From Triatoma infestans (taxonomy: Eukaryota; Arthropoda; Insecta; Hemiptera; Reduviidae), in contig JAAEAF010001578.1 in the NCBI GenBank assembly GCA_011037195.1, positions 1 to 64,000 of the forward strand: 64,000 bases of DNA, in the 5' to 3' direction. Shown here one piece after another: positions 42,646 to 60,085 of the stretch; position 1 is the first letter of the stretch; each line of letters begins with the position of its first letter. The notes beneath the pieces were generated by a model. That model saw nothing but the letters and a program-made list of their open reading frames with translations, did no database searches and had not been told where the DNA came from. Position numbers and translations under genes: made by a program.

Positions 42646-43397
42646 ACTGTGAAGTGAGGATGGCAAGATATTATGAGATGCAAATAGTGTAGAATCAGGG
42701 GGCCTGCAATTTGATTAGAAATAACATTAATTACATTAATGTCTTTTAGAATTTATGACACGGAATTTAAAGAACTTTAGGTTGCAGGTACAGCGTTGTA
42801 ATAGCGTTTGGTTACACTGCAGAAGTTACTGAAATGCTGCCAGGCGCAAAATCTGTGACTTCTAATCGGTTGCGATGCCAATGTCCAGAACATCTTATGA
42901 GGAACAAAGAAGAGGTGAGTCCTTTAAAAGCTTATTCTTTAATTTAGCTAGACATACAAAACGTGGGGGCGTCACCCATCTTTATGACTAGGTATGGGAA
43001 GAAGTTTTAGATCTCACGATTGGCAGTCCGACATAAGGCAATTCATCAGCACCTGGAAAGGCTTGCAATTCCTCCCTGTTTGACTATAAGATTATTATGC
43101 TCAGCCTAGAGGGGTTCGGAGATGGGGTGATTAACCTGAGGAACCATAAAAGAATGATTGCATGAAAATTCTAACGAATTTAACAATTTCTTCCTGAGAT
43201 GATAAAATTGAGGGAGATAAGCCCAGAAGACCGAATAGGACTGAATGGGAGGTAATTTTTTTTTTTTTTTTAATTTATTTGAAAATTTACAACTGCTGGT
43301 ACGCTTGCGTAACCAGCAACAGTAAATGAGATGACTTACAATCACGGGAATGGAGAAATCACCCAGTGGTGACCCTCCACATTATTTCGCTGCGCAC

Positions 43398-45650
43398 TTA
43401 TAAGAGATCACGAGGCCACTGCCGCCTCAGTCGTCGAGGAGGGTTATCTGGAATGGCTGCTGAGGAAAGTTGGTGAATTAATGGATTGTGATGATGTGCG
43501 AGACGGGTGTGAAATTTGCGGTATCGTATTTGGACCAGGTCACTTATAAATGGAATCTGGAGATCGGAATGTATTGTCAGGTTAGAAACGTAAAATGGAG
43601 CATTGGTTATACAACGGAGTATTTTGGATTGTAGGGTTTGGAGGCGGTGGATGTTGGAACGCTTGGTTGAGCCCCATAACTCGAGTCCGTAAGTCCAAAT
43701 TGGTTTTAATAGGAGATTGTAGATAAGTAATTTGTTGTTTAAAGTTAGTTTTGAGCGTCTGTCTAGTAGTCGCTTGAGTAGGCTGTAACGTTTTTTTACT
43801 TCGTTTCGTTTCAGTCTTGTATGTGGGTTCCATGTCAGGCGTTTGTCTATATAGAGTCCTAGATATTTAATTGTATCAACGCATGGTAATAAGATGTGGT
43901 TCATATGAACTGGAGGACAAATGGCACGTCTTAGGGTGAACGTTATATTTTTGCTTTTTTGGACGTTAACCTTCATTCTCCATCTGCAAAACCATTTCTC
44001 TAGGGATTGCAAATGTTGCTGAAGGTTACGTGTGCTTAGGACAGGATCGGGATGTGGGGAAAGAATGGCTGTGTCATCTGCGTAGGTAAAGATATGAGTG
44101 TTCGGATTGGTTGGAATATCGGCAGTATATATTGTGAAGAGAATGGGAGCAAGGGTACTTCCCTGTGGGACACCAGCTGCTAAAAGGTAATAGGAAGACA
44201 AGGAGTGCCCAACACTTACACCGAAATATCTGTGTGAGAGATAAGAATTAAGGATGAGGTAATAGGTATAAGGAAGGATGCTCTTGAGTTTCCACAGCAG
44301 CCCATGGTGCCATACCCTATCAAATGCTTGCGCAATATCTAAGAAAGCCCCAGAACAATACTGTTTTCGCTCAAGAGAGGAAGCGATGACGTCTACAACG
44401 CGATGGCATTGGTGAACGGTGGAATGTAGGCTTCGAAATCCGAACTGATGGTTGGGTATTACTTCAGAGTCTTCAAGGAGATTGTGAATTCTCTTGAGGA
44501 TGAGTTTTTCAAGAATCTTACCCATCAGGGGTAAGAGACTTATCGGTCGGTAGGAAGTTAGGAGATGATGAGGTTTGGAGGGTTTAGGTATCATTTTTAT
44601 TACAGAGAATTTCCATTCTAGAGGAAAGTAAGTGGTTCGGAGAACTGAATTGTATATTGTTGTAAGAAGTACTATTGCTTTCTTTGGGAGATGAGATAGG
44701 ATTTTTGATGTAATTAAGTCAAAGCCTGGCGCTTTTTTGGATGGTAGGTGTTTTATGATGTGAGAAACTTCGGAAGGGGTAAACGCCTTGGGAGGAGGAG
44801 AGAGTTGGAGAGGGATATCTAGGTCTGTCTGTATTTGATGTGTAAAATCAGGATCAGATGTGTCAGGATGAGCTTGGAAGACTGTGGTTAGGTATTGGGC
44901 AAACAAGTCTGCTTTTTCGTCATCAGTTATGGCCCACATTCCATTATCTTTACGGAGTGGTGATGGTGTGTTTTTAAAGGAAAGAATTCGTCGCGTTGCA
45001 GTCCATAAAGATTTATTTTCAGTTGTGAGAGATGCTGTGTAATCATTGTGTCTGTCCACTTTTAGTTTTGTTAGGGCAGATTTCAGCTGTCTGGTCAGTT
45101 TGTTGTATATTCTTTTGTCTGATGGATACCGAGTTTGGTGCCAAATTGATCTAGCTCGACGTTTCTTAGTTATTAACTTTCTGATATGTAGTAGTAAATT
45201 GTCCGTGTAGTGTGTGGTATTTTTCTTAATGATTCGTGTTGAGTCCCAAGCAGCAGTTTGTATTGAGTAAGTTAAGTAATGGACAGCGTCGTCAATCTCT
45301 TCTCTAGTCTTTAAAGAAATATTCAAATCTATTTTTTGCTCTAAATGTTCTTGGAACAATCTCCAATTAGTAGGTCCAGGCGTCAGCGTAGGTGTGTAGT
45401 TCGTGGTTGTGGGTAGTGTGTCGAGGACGAGGAGGACTGGAATGTGATCAGAGGAGAGATCATTGACTGTGAATATATCAGAGTGGATGGAAGTAGTTTG
45501 TGAGGTAATAAAGAAATCTAGTATGTCAGGTAATTTGGACTGAGATGTTGGCCAGTAAGTGGGCTGTGGAGGAGACAGGAAGCAATAAGAAGTACGATAT
45601 AGAGCATCAAGGAGAATACGTCCACGTGATTTGCCACACGACATCCCCAC
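43398..45650 (-). CDS. jockey-like ORF2: endonuclease C-terminus and complete reverse transcriptase
   Basis: Enzyme that would nick target DNA and copy its RNA at the nick. The first 100 codons are the end of the AP-like endonuclease, with DIFTVNDLSSDHIPVLLVLD containing the SDHxP motif. The RT spans about residues 250-560: KKAPGFDLITSKILSHLPKK, MIPKPSKPHHLLTSYRPISL, FGFRSLHSTVHQCHRV, GAFLDIAQAFDRVWHHGLLW (catalytic Asp), AGVPQGSTLAPILFTIYTAD and FTYADDTAILS (catalytic YADD), then the C-terminal helical region ending RRLRRQWPRDLL. No stop or frameshift inside; the endonuclease N-terminal part is in another frame upstream (45518-46090). Confidence 0.88.
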   Translation of the reverse strand: MGMSCGKSRGRILLDALYRTSYCFLSPPQPTYWPTSQSKLPDILDFFITSQTTSIHSDIFTVNDLSSDHIPVLLVLDTLPTTTNYTPTLTPGPTNWRLFQEHLEQKIDLNISLKTREEIDDAVHYLTYSIQTAAWDSTRIIKKNTTHYTDNLLLHIRKLITKKRRARSIWHQTRYPSDKRIYNKLTRQLKSALTKLKVDRHNDYTASLTTENKSLWTATRRILSFKNTPSPLRKDNGMWAITDDEKADLFAQYLTTVFQAHPDTSDPDFTHQIQTDLDIPLQLSPPPKAFTPSEVSHIIKHLPSKKAPGFDLITSKILSHLPKKAIVLLTTIYNSVLRTTYFPLEWKFSVIKMIPKPSKPHHLLTSYRPISLLPLMGKILEKLILKRIHNLLEDSEVIPNHQFGFRSLHSTVHQCHRVVDVIASSLERKQYCSGAFLDIAQAFDRVWHHGLLWKLKSILPYTYYLILNSYLSHRYFGVSVGHSLSSYYLLAAGVPQGSTLAPILFTIYTADIPTNPNTHIFTYADDTAILSPHPDPVLSTRNLQQHLQSLEKWFCRWRMKVNVQKSKNITFTLRRAICPPVHMNHILLPCVDTIKYLGLYIDKRLTWNPHTRLKRNEVKKRYSLLKRLLDRRSKLTLNNKLLIYNLLLKPIWTYGLELWGSTKRSNIHRLQTLQSKILRCITNAPFYVSNLTIHSDLQIPFISDLVQIRYRKFHTRLAHHHNPLIHQLSSAAIPDNPPRRLRRQWPRDLL

Positions 45651-46080
45651 CGCGGATGTTTCGCGTTGTAGTCGCCACCAGAAATGAATTTTGGACCCAG
45701 GGTTGTGAAAAATGATAAGAATTGTTGACTGGTGAGAGGTTTATTTGGAGGGCAGTACACAGCAGCAATTTTGAAGGAAAACGGATTTGATTCTAAGAAA
45801 ACGATGGTTGATTGAAGGGAATCTGTAGGATTGCTTGGGACGAGGTATTGGGGGAAGGAGCTTCGAATTAATATTGCTGTACCCCATGCGCTGTGTCATC
45901 GGGATGGTCGGTTCTGTATGTGGTATAGTCTCGTATTTTAAAGTATGATCTGCTAGTGAAATGAGTTTCGGTAATCAGTACCACGTCGATTCTTCGGTCA
46001 TGTAAAAATACGTCCAGTTCGTTTCTGTGGGATGTCAGTTCGTTGGCGTTCCATAGAAGAATGGAAAGGGAATAGTGAGT
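45518..46080 (-). pseudogene. jockey-like ORF2 endonuclease N-terminal part, frameshifted
   Basis: Frames read ILLWNANELTSHRNELDVFL, DVVLITETHFTSRS, then after a frameshift VYCPPNKPLTSQQFLSFFTT and ISGGDYNAKHPRWG, the typical endonuclease order (N.N, ETH, GD.NAKH..WG). At least two frameshifts (near 45890 and 45650). Confidence 0.75.
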
Positions 46081-46203
46081 TGGGGAATTTATGTTCTGTT
46101 ATGACGAGGAAGTAGTTCACTGACGATGGTGGTGAGAAGTGTAATAAGAGGATTAATTAAGGACTTAAATTCATTAATGAATGTGCTTAATAGGGAGGTG
46201 ATA

Positions 46204-47335
46204 TCATTGGAAGAAGGGGGGATAGGAATACTGGATGGCTGAGGCGGGAGCGACCTCACGATCTCTGCATAGGACACATGTCGATTTGATCTTTGTTGTT
46301 GTTGTTGTTGTTGTTCTGCTGCTGCTGCTGTTGTTGCGGCTGCTGCTGACGTTGTGGAAGGTTGGGAAAATATTGGTCGTTAGGTTTGGTGCGTAAACTA
46401 TTCTTGTTGGAGGTGATACTCTACGTTCTCGTTCACTGTCTCTTCTTAGTCTCTGTAGTTCTTTATGTATCACACAACCCCGCCAGTTGCCTGAATGCTC
46501 CCCCAGACACAGGGCACACTTTGGAGGAGCATCCTTGGTTTATTACATGCAGATGTAAAATGATTTCCAGCGCACTTAACGCATCTTGGGGGATGGTTGC
46601 AATAACTTTTGGAATGCCCGTATTGCTGGCATTGCTTACACTGGATAATTTCCGTAGTCTTATGTGGTTCTTCTACTTTGATTTGAGTGTAAAGAAGATT
46701 GGTTATTTTAAAAATATCAGAATTATTCTGTTGGGGTTCAAGGTCAACGAAGAATAATGGCAATGGAGCTTTGCTGACTGGGTGTAATACTTTGGAGGCA
46801 CTTTGAAACCTAGCAGTTCAATTTCTTCCTTAATAGCCTCCATGGGCGTAGTTTGATGTAAATATCGAAACCTAGGCAGTCTGCACCTTTATCTCTCAGA
46901 TATAACTACTGCTCTGTATGCAGCTACGGTTGTAGTATTTATTTTTATTTCTGTTACCCTAGACTTGCATGATAATGACTGTGGGCCGATAAGACTTGAT
47001 AACACTTTACAGAGTTCCATGTAATTGCTAACATTGTATGGGTGGAGGTTTGTATTTATCAGCAGGATTTTTATTGGTTGCAGGGGTTGTCTCATCAACC
47101 GTGAGAGGTGCAAAAGGATTTGGCGTGAAGAAAGCTGAAGTCATATCAGTTGATGTTGAGGCTGCATTGTTAGGCTGTATTCCGCCAGCTCCTTGAACTG
47201 TTGATCGATTAGATTATTCGAAGAAATTGACGCACTTCTCAGTTTCGTACTTGACACTGGCTTTTTCCCTTTACTTTTGCCAGAAGTATTAGGCCTTTTT
47301 AGTTTTTTTTGAAGATGCGTACCACTCATTGTCAT
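46204..47335 (-). pseudogene. jockey-like ORF1 (Gag) with zinc knuckles, frameshifted
   Basis: Pieces in order on the minus strand: MTMSGTHLQKKLKRPNTSGK; ILLINTNLHPYNVSNYMELC; TPMEAIKEEIELLGFKVPPK; LPLFFVDLEPQQNNSDIFKI; and the zinc knuckles CKQCQQYGHSKSYCNHPPRC, CVKCAGNHFTSACNK and a third partial one (CVLCRDREVAPASA). Frameshifts separate them. Order and motifs match jockey Gag proteins. Confidence 0.75.
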
Positions 47336-47789
47336 CGTCAGTAATTGACTTGGAGTCGACTTCTGTATCGCTAAGGCCCATTGGCCGCAATAATTATTGT
47401 TAATTAATGAAAAATGAAATTTAGGAGAAAATTATACAGTTAGGGATATTAAGTATAATTAAAAACTGCTTGGTAACAAGTAAAATGTACATACGCCTGA
47501 ATGTATCTGCTCTGATTTACCTGCACTATGACCAACAACGTTGCAGAGACACACACACAGTTTCACCTCTTCGCTGAATGTTTAAAATAAATTTAAACTT
47601 TCAAATATTAGTCAGAATAGATGTGCACTCTAAAATAGCTAGAAGTGAACTCTAAAAAACACTTTTAATAACTTTAAGAAGATATTAAACACGGAGAAAA
47701 ATTTTTGTGTACATTCACTATTTTCGCGCCCAGCTGATTTGGGGGGTAATTAAATCCATTTATAGGTTTGAATAGGGGCTAAGCGACTT

Positions 47790-48370
47790 CCAGCTTTTCA
47801 AGTCCCTCAGTGTGGTAGAGGGATCCTACTTGCCCTTCCTTAGAAGGGCCTAAGGGACATCCTTCCACATCTGGTTAAATAACTCGAGCAGTTAGGCACT
47901 CGGGATATACAGCAATCATCCCGAAAGCAGGGAAGAAAGATGTCACTCCTCCAAAATTTGTTAGGCCTATCTGCCTTACATCGATATGGATAATATATAA
48001 GAGAGAGGTACTGGGGAGGCTGCCTTTTCACCTATGCCAATATGTATAATATGTATACCGAGCGGGAATATCAACGGATATCGCTCTGCATTTTCTAAAG
48101 AATATGATCCAGAGGGCTCTTGATGTTAAAGAAACAGCCATTTGTGCCTTCCTTAAGCGGGAGTGAACGACTTAACCACAGGAAAATGCGATGTTGCCCC
48201 CCCAAAAAAAAACAGAGGAGATCCTGGTGGCCCAAAAGATTATCAAGATCAGTGCAATCTACGGCTGTCTTCAAGGAAGGGTATTGTACTCTTTTAATGG
48301 AGCCTAGTGATTGACTAACTTCTTTCTAAGTGGACGGATCACGTTAACTCCTGTCTGATGAAATATGCTA
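47790..48370 (+). pseudogene. Non-LTR reverse transcriptase fragment
   Basis: AIIPKAGKKDVTPPKFVRPI and CLTSIWI resemble the RT motif (VIPKPGK.D...PK.FRPISLTS). 48120-48310 continues with degenerate RT-like pieces. Several stops. Confidence 0.55.
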
Positions 48371-48569
48371 AAATAACATTGTCATAGTTGCTAAGTGGTA
48401 AATTTTAAGGAAATAAAACAATACAACGAAGATTAAAAAATCACTAGAAAATGGTGTCTCTCCATGGATGGATATTAATCCAGAAATATGATGTGAAACG
48501 CTGCACTTAATACAATTAAAATTTTGCCAAATTTTCTCCGAAAACACATTATTCAGTTGCCCAATATAA

Positions 48570-48850
48570 AGAGTTGGTGGGATATTGGTTAGCACTCATG
48601 GGAAGTAGTCACTTGAGTGTATTTACATTATAGTATTTCGAATTTATAAAGAAGTGGTGGGAAGTAGTCACTTGAGTGTATTTACATTATAGTATTTCGA
48701 ATTTATAAAGAGGTGGTGGGATATTGGTTAGCACTCATGGGAAGTAGTCACTTGAGTGAGTAAAGAGGTGGGGGATAGTTAGCACTCAGTAGTCTTGAGT
48801 GTATTTACATTATACGTATTTCGAATTTTATAGTATTTGAGTGTATTTGA
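48570..48850. repeat. Tandem repeat array, unit about 60-100 bp
   Basis: The units share GGTGGGATATTGGTTAGCAC, TGGGAAGTAGTCACTTGAGT and TTTACATTATAGTATTTCGA, with internal deletions between copies; at least three units. Confidence 0.8.
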
Positions 48851-49249
48851 AATGCTAGGTAACAGGTTCCCCAAAACTCCTTTAAAATAAATTTTTCTGG
48901 AAAAAGTTTAAAATAAAAGTGATACATTTATATCTGAGTAGTCGCTAATCTAAGTTCAAAGAACATAGTTACAGATGATTCGGAGAAAATTTCAAAATAA
49001 AAACTTATAGAGTCGTTCTTCTGGTGAACAGATTTTCTTCAAATTTGGAATTCTAGCAATTTTTTAATGCATCTTACTATTTATATAGGTGAAAGACCCA
49101 TACATTGGACCGTACTGGTACTTTAGAAGAAATCTGAACGATTATCCTCCCCCCCCTGAACTTTCAAAACACCTAATTATTTTAAGGAAATTTCTAATAA
49201 AAGTAAAAGGCGTTTGTGTGTTTAGAAGTATACGAGTTTTATTAAAGTT

Positions 49250-50180
49250 GTCCGAGTGTGACCGGGAAAGGTCAGAGGTCTGCATCAACATCAGCAAAAA
49301 TAAATTCGCAGCTGACATGTCTCCTAACGAGACATTGTTGACTCAAGAGCACCTAAAGAGGCTAGTCTTAGTCAGAAGAGATACTGACGGAATAGTATCT
49401 GAGCGAGCTAAGTGATCTAATGCAGTCGGGACTGACACATATGGAGAATTGGTATAGAATGCATGGTTTGTTGGTAAATCCGGACAAGACTTCTATAGTT
49501 TTACTTACTACAATAAAAAGGGTTTAGTCTGAGCTCTAACCTAATGTAGGAGAAGACTTAATGGCCTCACTCAGAGGAGCAAGGTACCCTGGGGCCATGC
49601 GCATATAAAGAGAAATGAGAGGACTGATGAGCTGGCTAAGGCCGGGACGACCCACACTGCCATTTTGTGGTCTCGAACCAACAGAAGCCGTCACTAAGCA
49701 ATTCTAAAGCAGAGAAGTTAAACAATGGAGGAAAAGGGTACTGGAGAAACACTGGACGTTGCGGTGGGGTGCTAAAAGATTTATAAAAGATATAAGACAA
49801 GAAGACGTGAAGTATCTTCACTCCCTGAGCAGAATGCAATTGAAGGTCCTGGTAGATGTGTTGACTGGACACGCTTGGGAAGCCGGTCATTTGCACAAAA
49901 TAGCCAGGACGTTTAGTCCCTTATGTCGGAACTGTGATGAGAGAGTCAGGGAAACGGTGTGCAACCTCCAAGGTGAGTGTCCTTGTTCCGCCGAATACTA
50001 CGTTTCGTTTATTTGGGAGCGCAACACTCTGAAGGGAATGCTTGGGAGAGCTGGAGTTTAGTGATATCTTGAGGTATTGTAGTCGGACCGGTAGATTGCT
50101 GGGGGAGTTTTTGTGAGAGTAGATATGGGGGGCAGGATAAGCTTAGGTCCCGCGCCTTCGGGCAACCATCATTAATAATA
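49250..50180 (+). pseudogene. Non-LTR retrotransposon RT-to-3' end, family C
   Basis: YRMHGLLVNPDKTSIVLL (RT thumb motif), IKRNERTDELAKAG (RNase H end), MQLKVLVDVLTGHAWEAGHL and KIARTFSPLCRNCDERVRET (zinc-like tail), ending near AATAATAAATTC (50171-50182). Frameshifts between the pieces. Confidence 0.7.
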
Positions 50181-50194
50181 AATTCCCAACAATA

Positions 50195-50400
50195 TCTTTA
50201 TTTGAAACAATTTTCTGAGTAATTGAGCATTTTAAAGGCCTAGGAGCGCTATGCTTTCCTCTAAATGGCATTCAGTAGTATTTTCTAACCATGTAATATT
50301 AAGTACCTTATAAAATATAATCAAAAATCCCGTTGCGATAAAAATAATTGTCAAATGGAACAAAGTGAATAGAAATGTCGCGTGAGTGTTTCACATTGAA
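50195..50400 (-). repeat. R repeat fragment
   Basis: GTCGCGTGAGTGTTTCACAT and TTTCCTCTAAATGGCA are the reverse complement of the R repeat 5' part. Confidence 0.45.
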
Positions 50401-50754
50401 GAATAGAAAACTCTGCTTAACTCGTTCTACGAAAAATTTAAATATGCATTTTAAAAATATTTAGGATCAAATAATCTCTGCGGCAGCATATTTCTTGTTA
50501 TAAAATAATTTTTCATTATAGTAACTTTCGGACGTGTTGTGTAGTTGATTATGAAGTTTTACGAATATTTTTTCTTTGCCGATGAAGCCATTAGCCGTCG
50601 GACGAATCAAGAAGCATCTGTTCAATATTCAAAATTCTTACTAATATTAGTTCATTAGTTTACAATTATACCTAAATGCTAAAACAAATCATTTGAACTT
50701 ATAATTTCCACCATTAATACGTCCTATTAAATCTATATTCATGGACCTAACTTC

Positions 50755-51480
50755 CTATGTGATAATAGTGTAATTAAATGGACTTGAAATGTTCTTATGA
50801 AGGAAACTGAACAAAATATCTCTATAGCAACTATATTTTTTACATTCCATCAGAATGTGCTCCAGATTTTCAAGTCTTCTACCGCATACTGTACACGTAC
50901 TAGCTCTTCCTATTCTATTTAAGTATGCACCACATGTCCCATAATTGAATGTGATTCTATTAATCATCCTGATGTTTCTTCTATTTAAATGAATGTTTAA
51001 ATTATTAATATCAAATATCAATATGCGATATGTAATTACAAAATTTTTACATTGACTCACTAAAACAAAGTTCAACATCAGTAATTTTGATTGCGTTTTT
51101 GAATTAATAGAAATCCAACTATCGGCCAATAATTTCAACTTCTTGGAACATTTACAATTAGCGACAGTTTCGATGAAACTTATTTTTTTTTTATACAGAA
51201 TAACCAACAGTTGACGTAAATTCCCTCCCATTAAGAGACGATTTGGAGCGGTGTTGTATGGCCAGCTTAGCAAATGCAAGACTTACTCGCCGAGATTCTG
51301 ATATATGCAGGATCTACTAATTGTAGATTTCCTGTTTTCTTCACAACATTGCGAACATCCAGTTCGGGGAAAATAAACGGAACCGCTCCGAAGATTAAAG
51401 AAGAGCGTTAGCATTGAGATAAGCGGATTATTTGGAATGTATATGGAATTCCAATACAGATTCCTTATATTCAACAAATA
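50755..51480 (-). pseudogene. Non-LTR retrotransposon C-terminal fragment, family F
   Basis: A 174-codon frame ends with YLNRIGRASTCTVCGRRLEN and LEHILMECKKYSCYRDILFS, a C-x2-C...H-x4-C zinc-like tail as in R1/I-type elements, preceded by INRITFNYGTCGAYL. It differs from families A-E in sequence. Confidence 0.65.
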
Positions 51481-51920
51481 AACTTAACAGTCTTGCCGTT
51501 TCTCCACTACGACCTAAGCTCAAATATTTTAAAAATTTTGAAAGAATATATACAAGTCTGTTCAAGAACTATTGAAATTCAAGGAAAACTGTTATGTTTG
51601 GAATTAGCGATAGGCGCTTACAGAAAAGTAGTTTCAAACAAATTATGGATACTAATTACCTCTCAATAAGACATCAGACAAATACCATTATGGTTATTAT
51701 TTTTTGTTTAAAAAAAAAAGGACGGTGGGACCTTCCAACTATTTCGAATACTGTAAAGTATATATTTATAAAAATAATAATATAATAAAATAAACCTTGT
51801 AATGGATTTTTTTCCACTAACCCTAATAAAGCTACAATTAGGCATGTTTTTGCAGTTACTATTTGTTTAAAAAATAAAAAACTTAATACCTCACATCATA
51901 CAATAGATAATTTTTTTTTT
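51481..51920. other. PGGT1B downstream flank, AT-rich
   Basis: Nothing recognised except an A/T-rich 3' flank; an AATAAA lies on the minus strand (TTTATT on plus) within the first few hundred bases after the stop. Confidence 0.4.
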
Positions 51921-59368
<7,448 letters not shown>

Positions 59369-59969
59369 TTCCAGCGCGGAACTCCATTACCAATAATCGT
59401 CCATAATAACGAGTGTGCAATAAAATGATTTGACTGTTTCAATCTTTATCCTCACAGCATCGTTAATCAACTATTAGTATGCTTAACCTTCACGGGAAGG
59501 TTTCACTCTTCAGGTAAGACCACAGATTTGCTTCTTTTTAGAAACTTAACATAAATATTTTATTTTCATTAAACTTCAATTAGAAAAAAGGAAAAAATAA
59601 AAAAAGTACTCAATTTAAGAACATACTGCGTAACTACAGTATTTGGAAAGGTAATGATTTTATTTGAACATCTCAATTTATATAACTTAAATTTAGTCCA
59701 ACTTAATAAATAAAATACTACTCTAAAAACATTAAAAATTAATCGTGCAAACCCAAATAATATAATAAGTCTTCTACTTAGTTCGAAGATTTCTCCAAAT
59801 AAAACTTAACTAAAGGATGTTTTGAATTTTTTTAAAAAGTGATTATAAGAAAAAGATCATGGCAACATTTGAAGATGAAGAAATTGAAGACTTCTTTTAC
59901 AGGTTGGGACCTAGATTTTTGTTTATGAGTTAGAAAGTAGTTATAGTTAGGAATTGTTTTTATGTAATT
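59369..59969. promoter_or_regulatory. Putative bidirectional promoter region between PGGT1B and MBD2/3
   Basis: About 600 bp of AT-rich DNA separates the divergent start codons of PGGT1B (minus) and MBD2/3 (plus). No transposon is recognisable inside it, unlike most of the window. A 44-nt possible alternative first exon (59859-59902) lies within it. No core promoter motif is claimed; the call rests on gene arrangement. Confidence 0.5.
59859..59902 (+). other. Possible alternative first exon of MBD2/3
   Basis: An ATG opens 14 codons, MATFEDEEIEDFFY, plus two bases AG before a GT (GTTGGG). This is the same phase as MBD2/3 exon 1, so splicing to exon 2 would keep frame and give ...DFFYS-PEAHRYD. 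If not spliced, the frame stops soon after. There is no independent evidence of use. Confidence 0.25.
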
Positions 59970-60085
59970 ATGTCAATTGAAAAAAAGAAGTATGAATGTT
60001 CTAGTTTACCAAAAGTTTGGCAAAGAGAAGAGGCTATTAGAAAATCAGGTTTTTCTTCTGGAAAAATAGATGTTAGCTTTTACAG
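59970..60085 (+). CDS. MBD2/3: MBD2/3 exon 1 (MBD N-terminal half)
   Basis: 116 nt, ATG to donor GTAATT. It encodes MSIEKKKYECSSLPKVWQRE, EAIRKSGFSSGKIDVSFY and two bases (AG) that make Ser with exon 2. The family pattern is ERK.DCPALPKGWKREEVIRKSG, so the Met placement agrees. Confidence 0.92.

Larger units (their letters stand above)
43256..47370 (-). mobile_element. jockey-like non-LTR retrotransposon, nearly full length, frameshifted
   Basis: Minus-strand element of about 4.1 kb with ORF1 (Gag-like), ORF2 (endonuclease and reverse transcriptase) and a poly-A tail, seen as a T-run at 43256-43271. No RNase H follows the RT, which fits the jockey group. ORF1 and the endonuclease are broken by frameshifts, while the RT and its C-terminus are one 750-codon frame. 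The TTG run at about 46290-46335 encodes poly-Gln in ORF1. Confidence 0.85.

Noticed and set aside
46362..46757. Plus-strand frame of 131 codons
   Set aside because: Antisense of the jockey-like Gag zinc-knuckle region.
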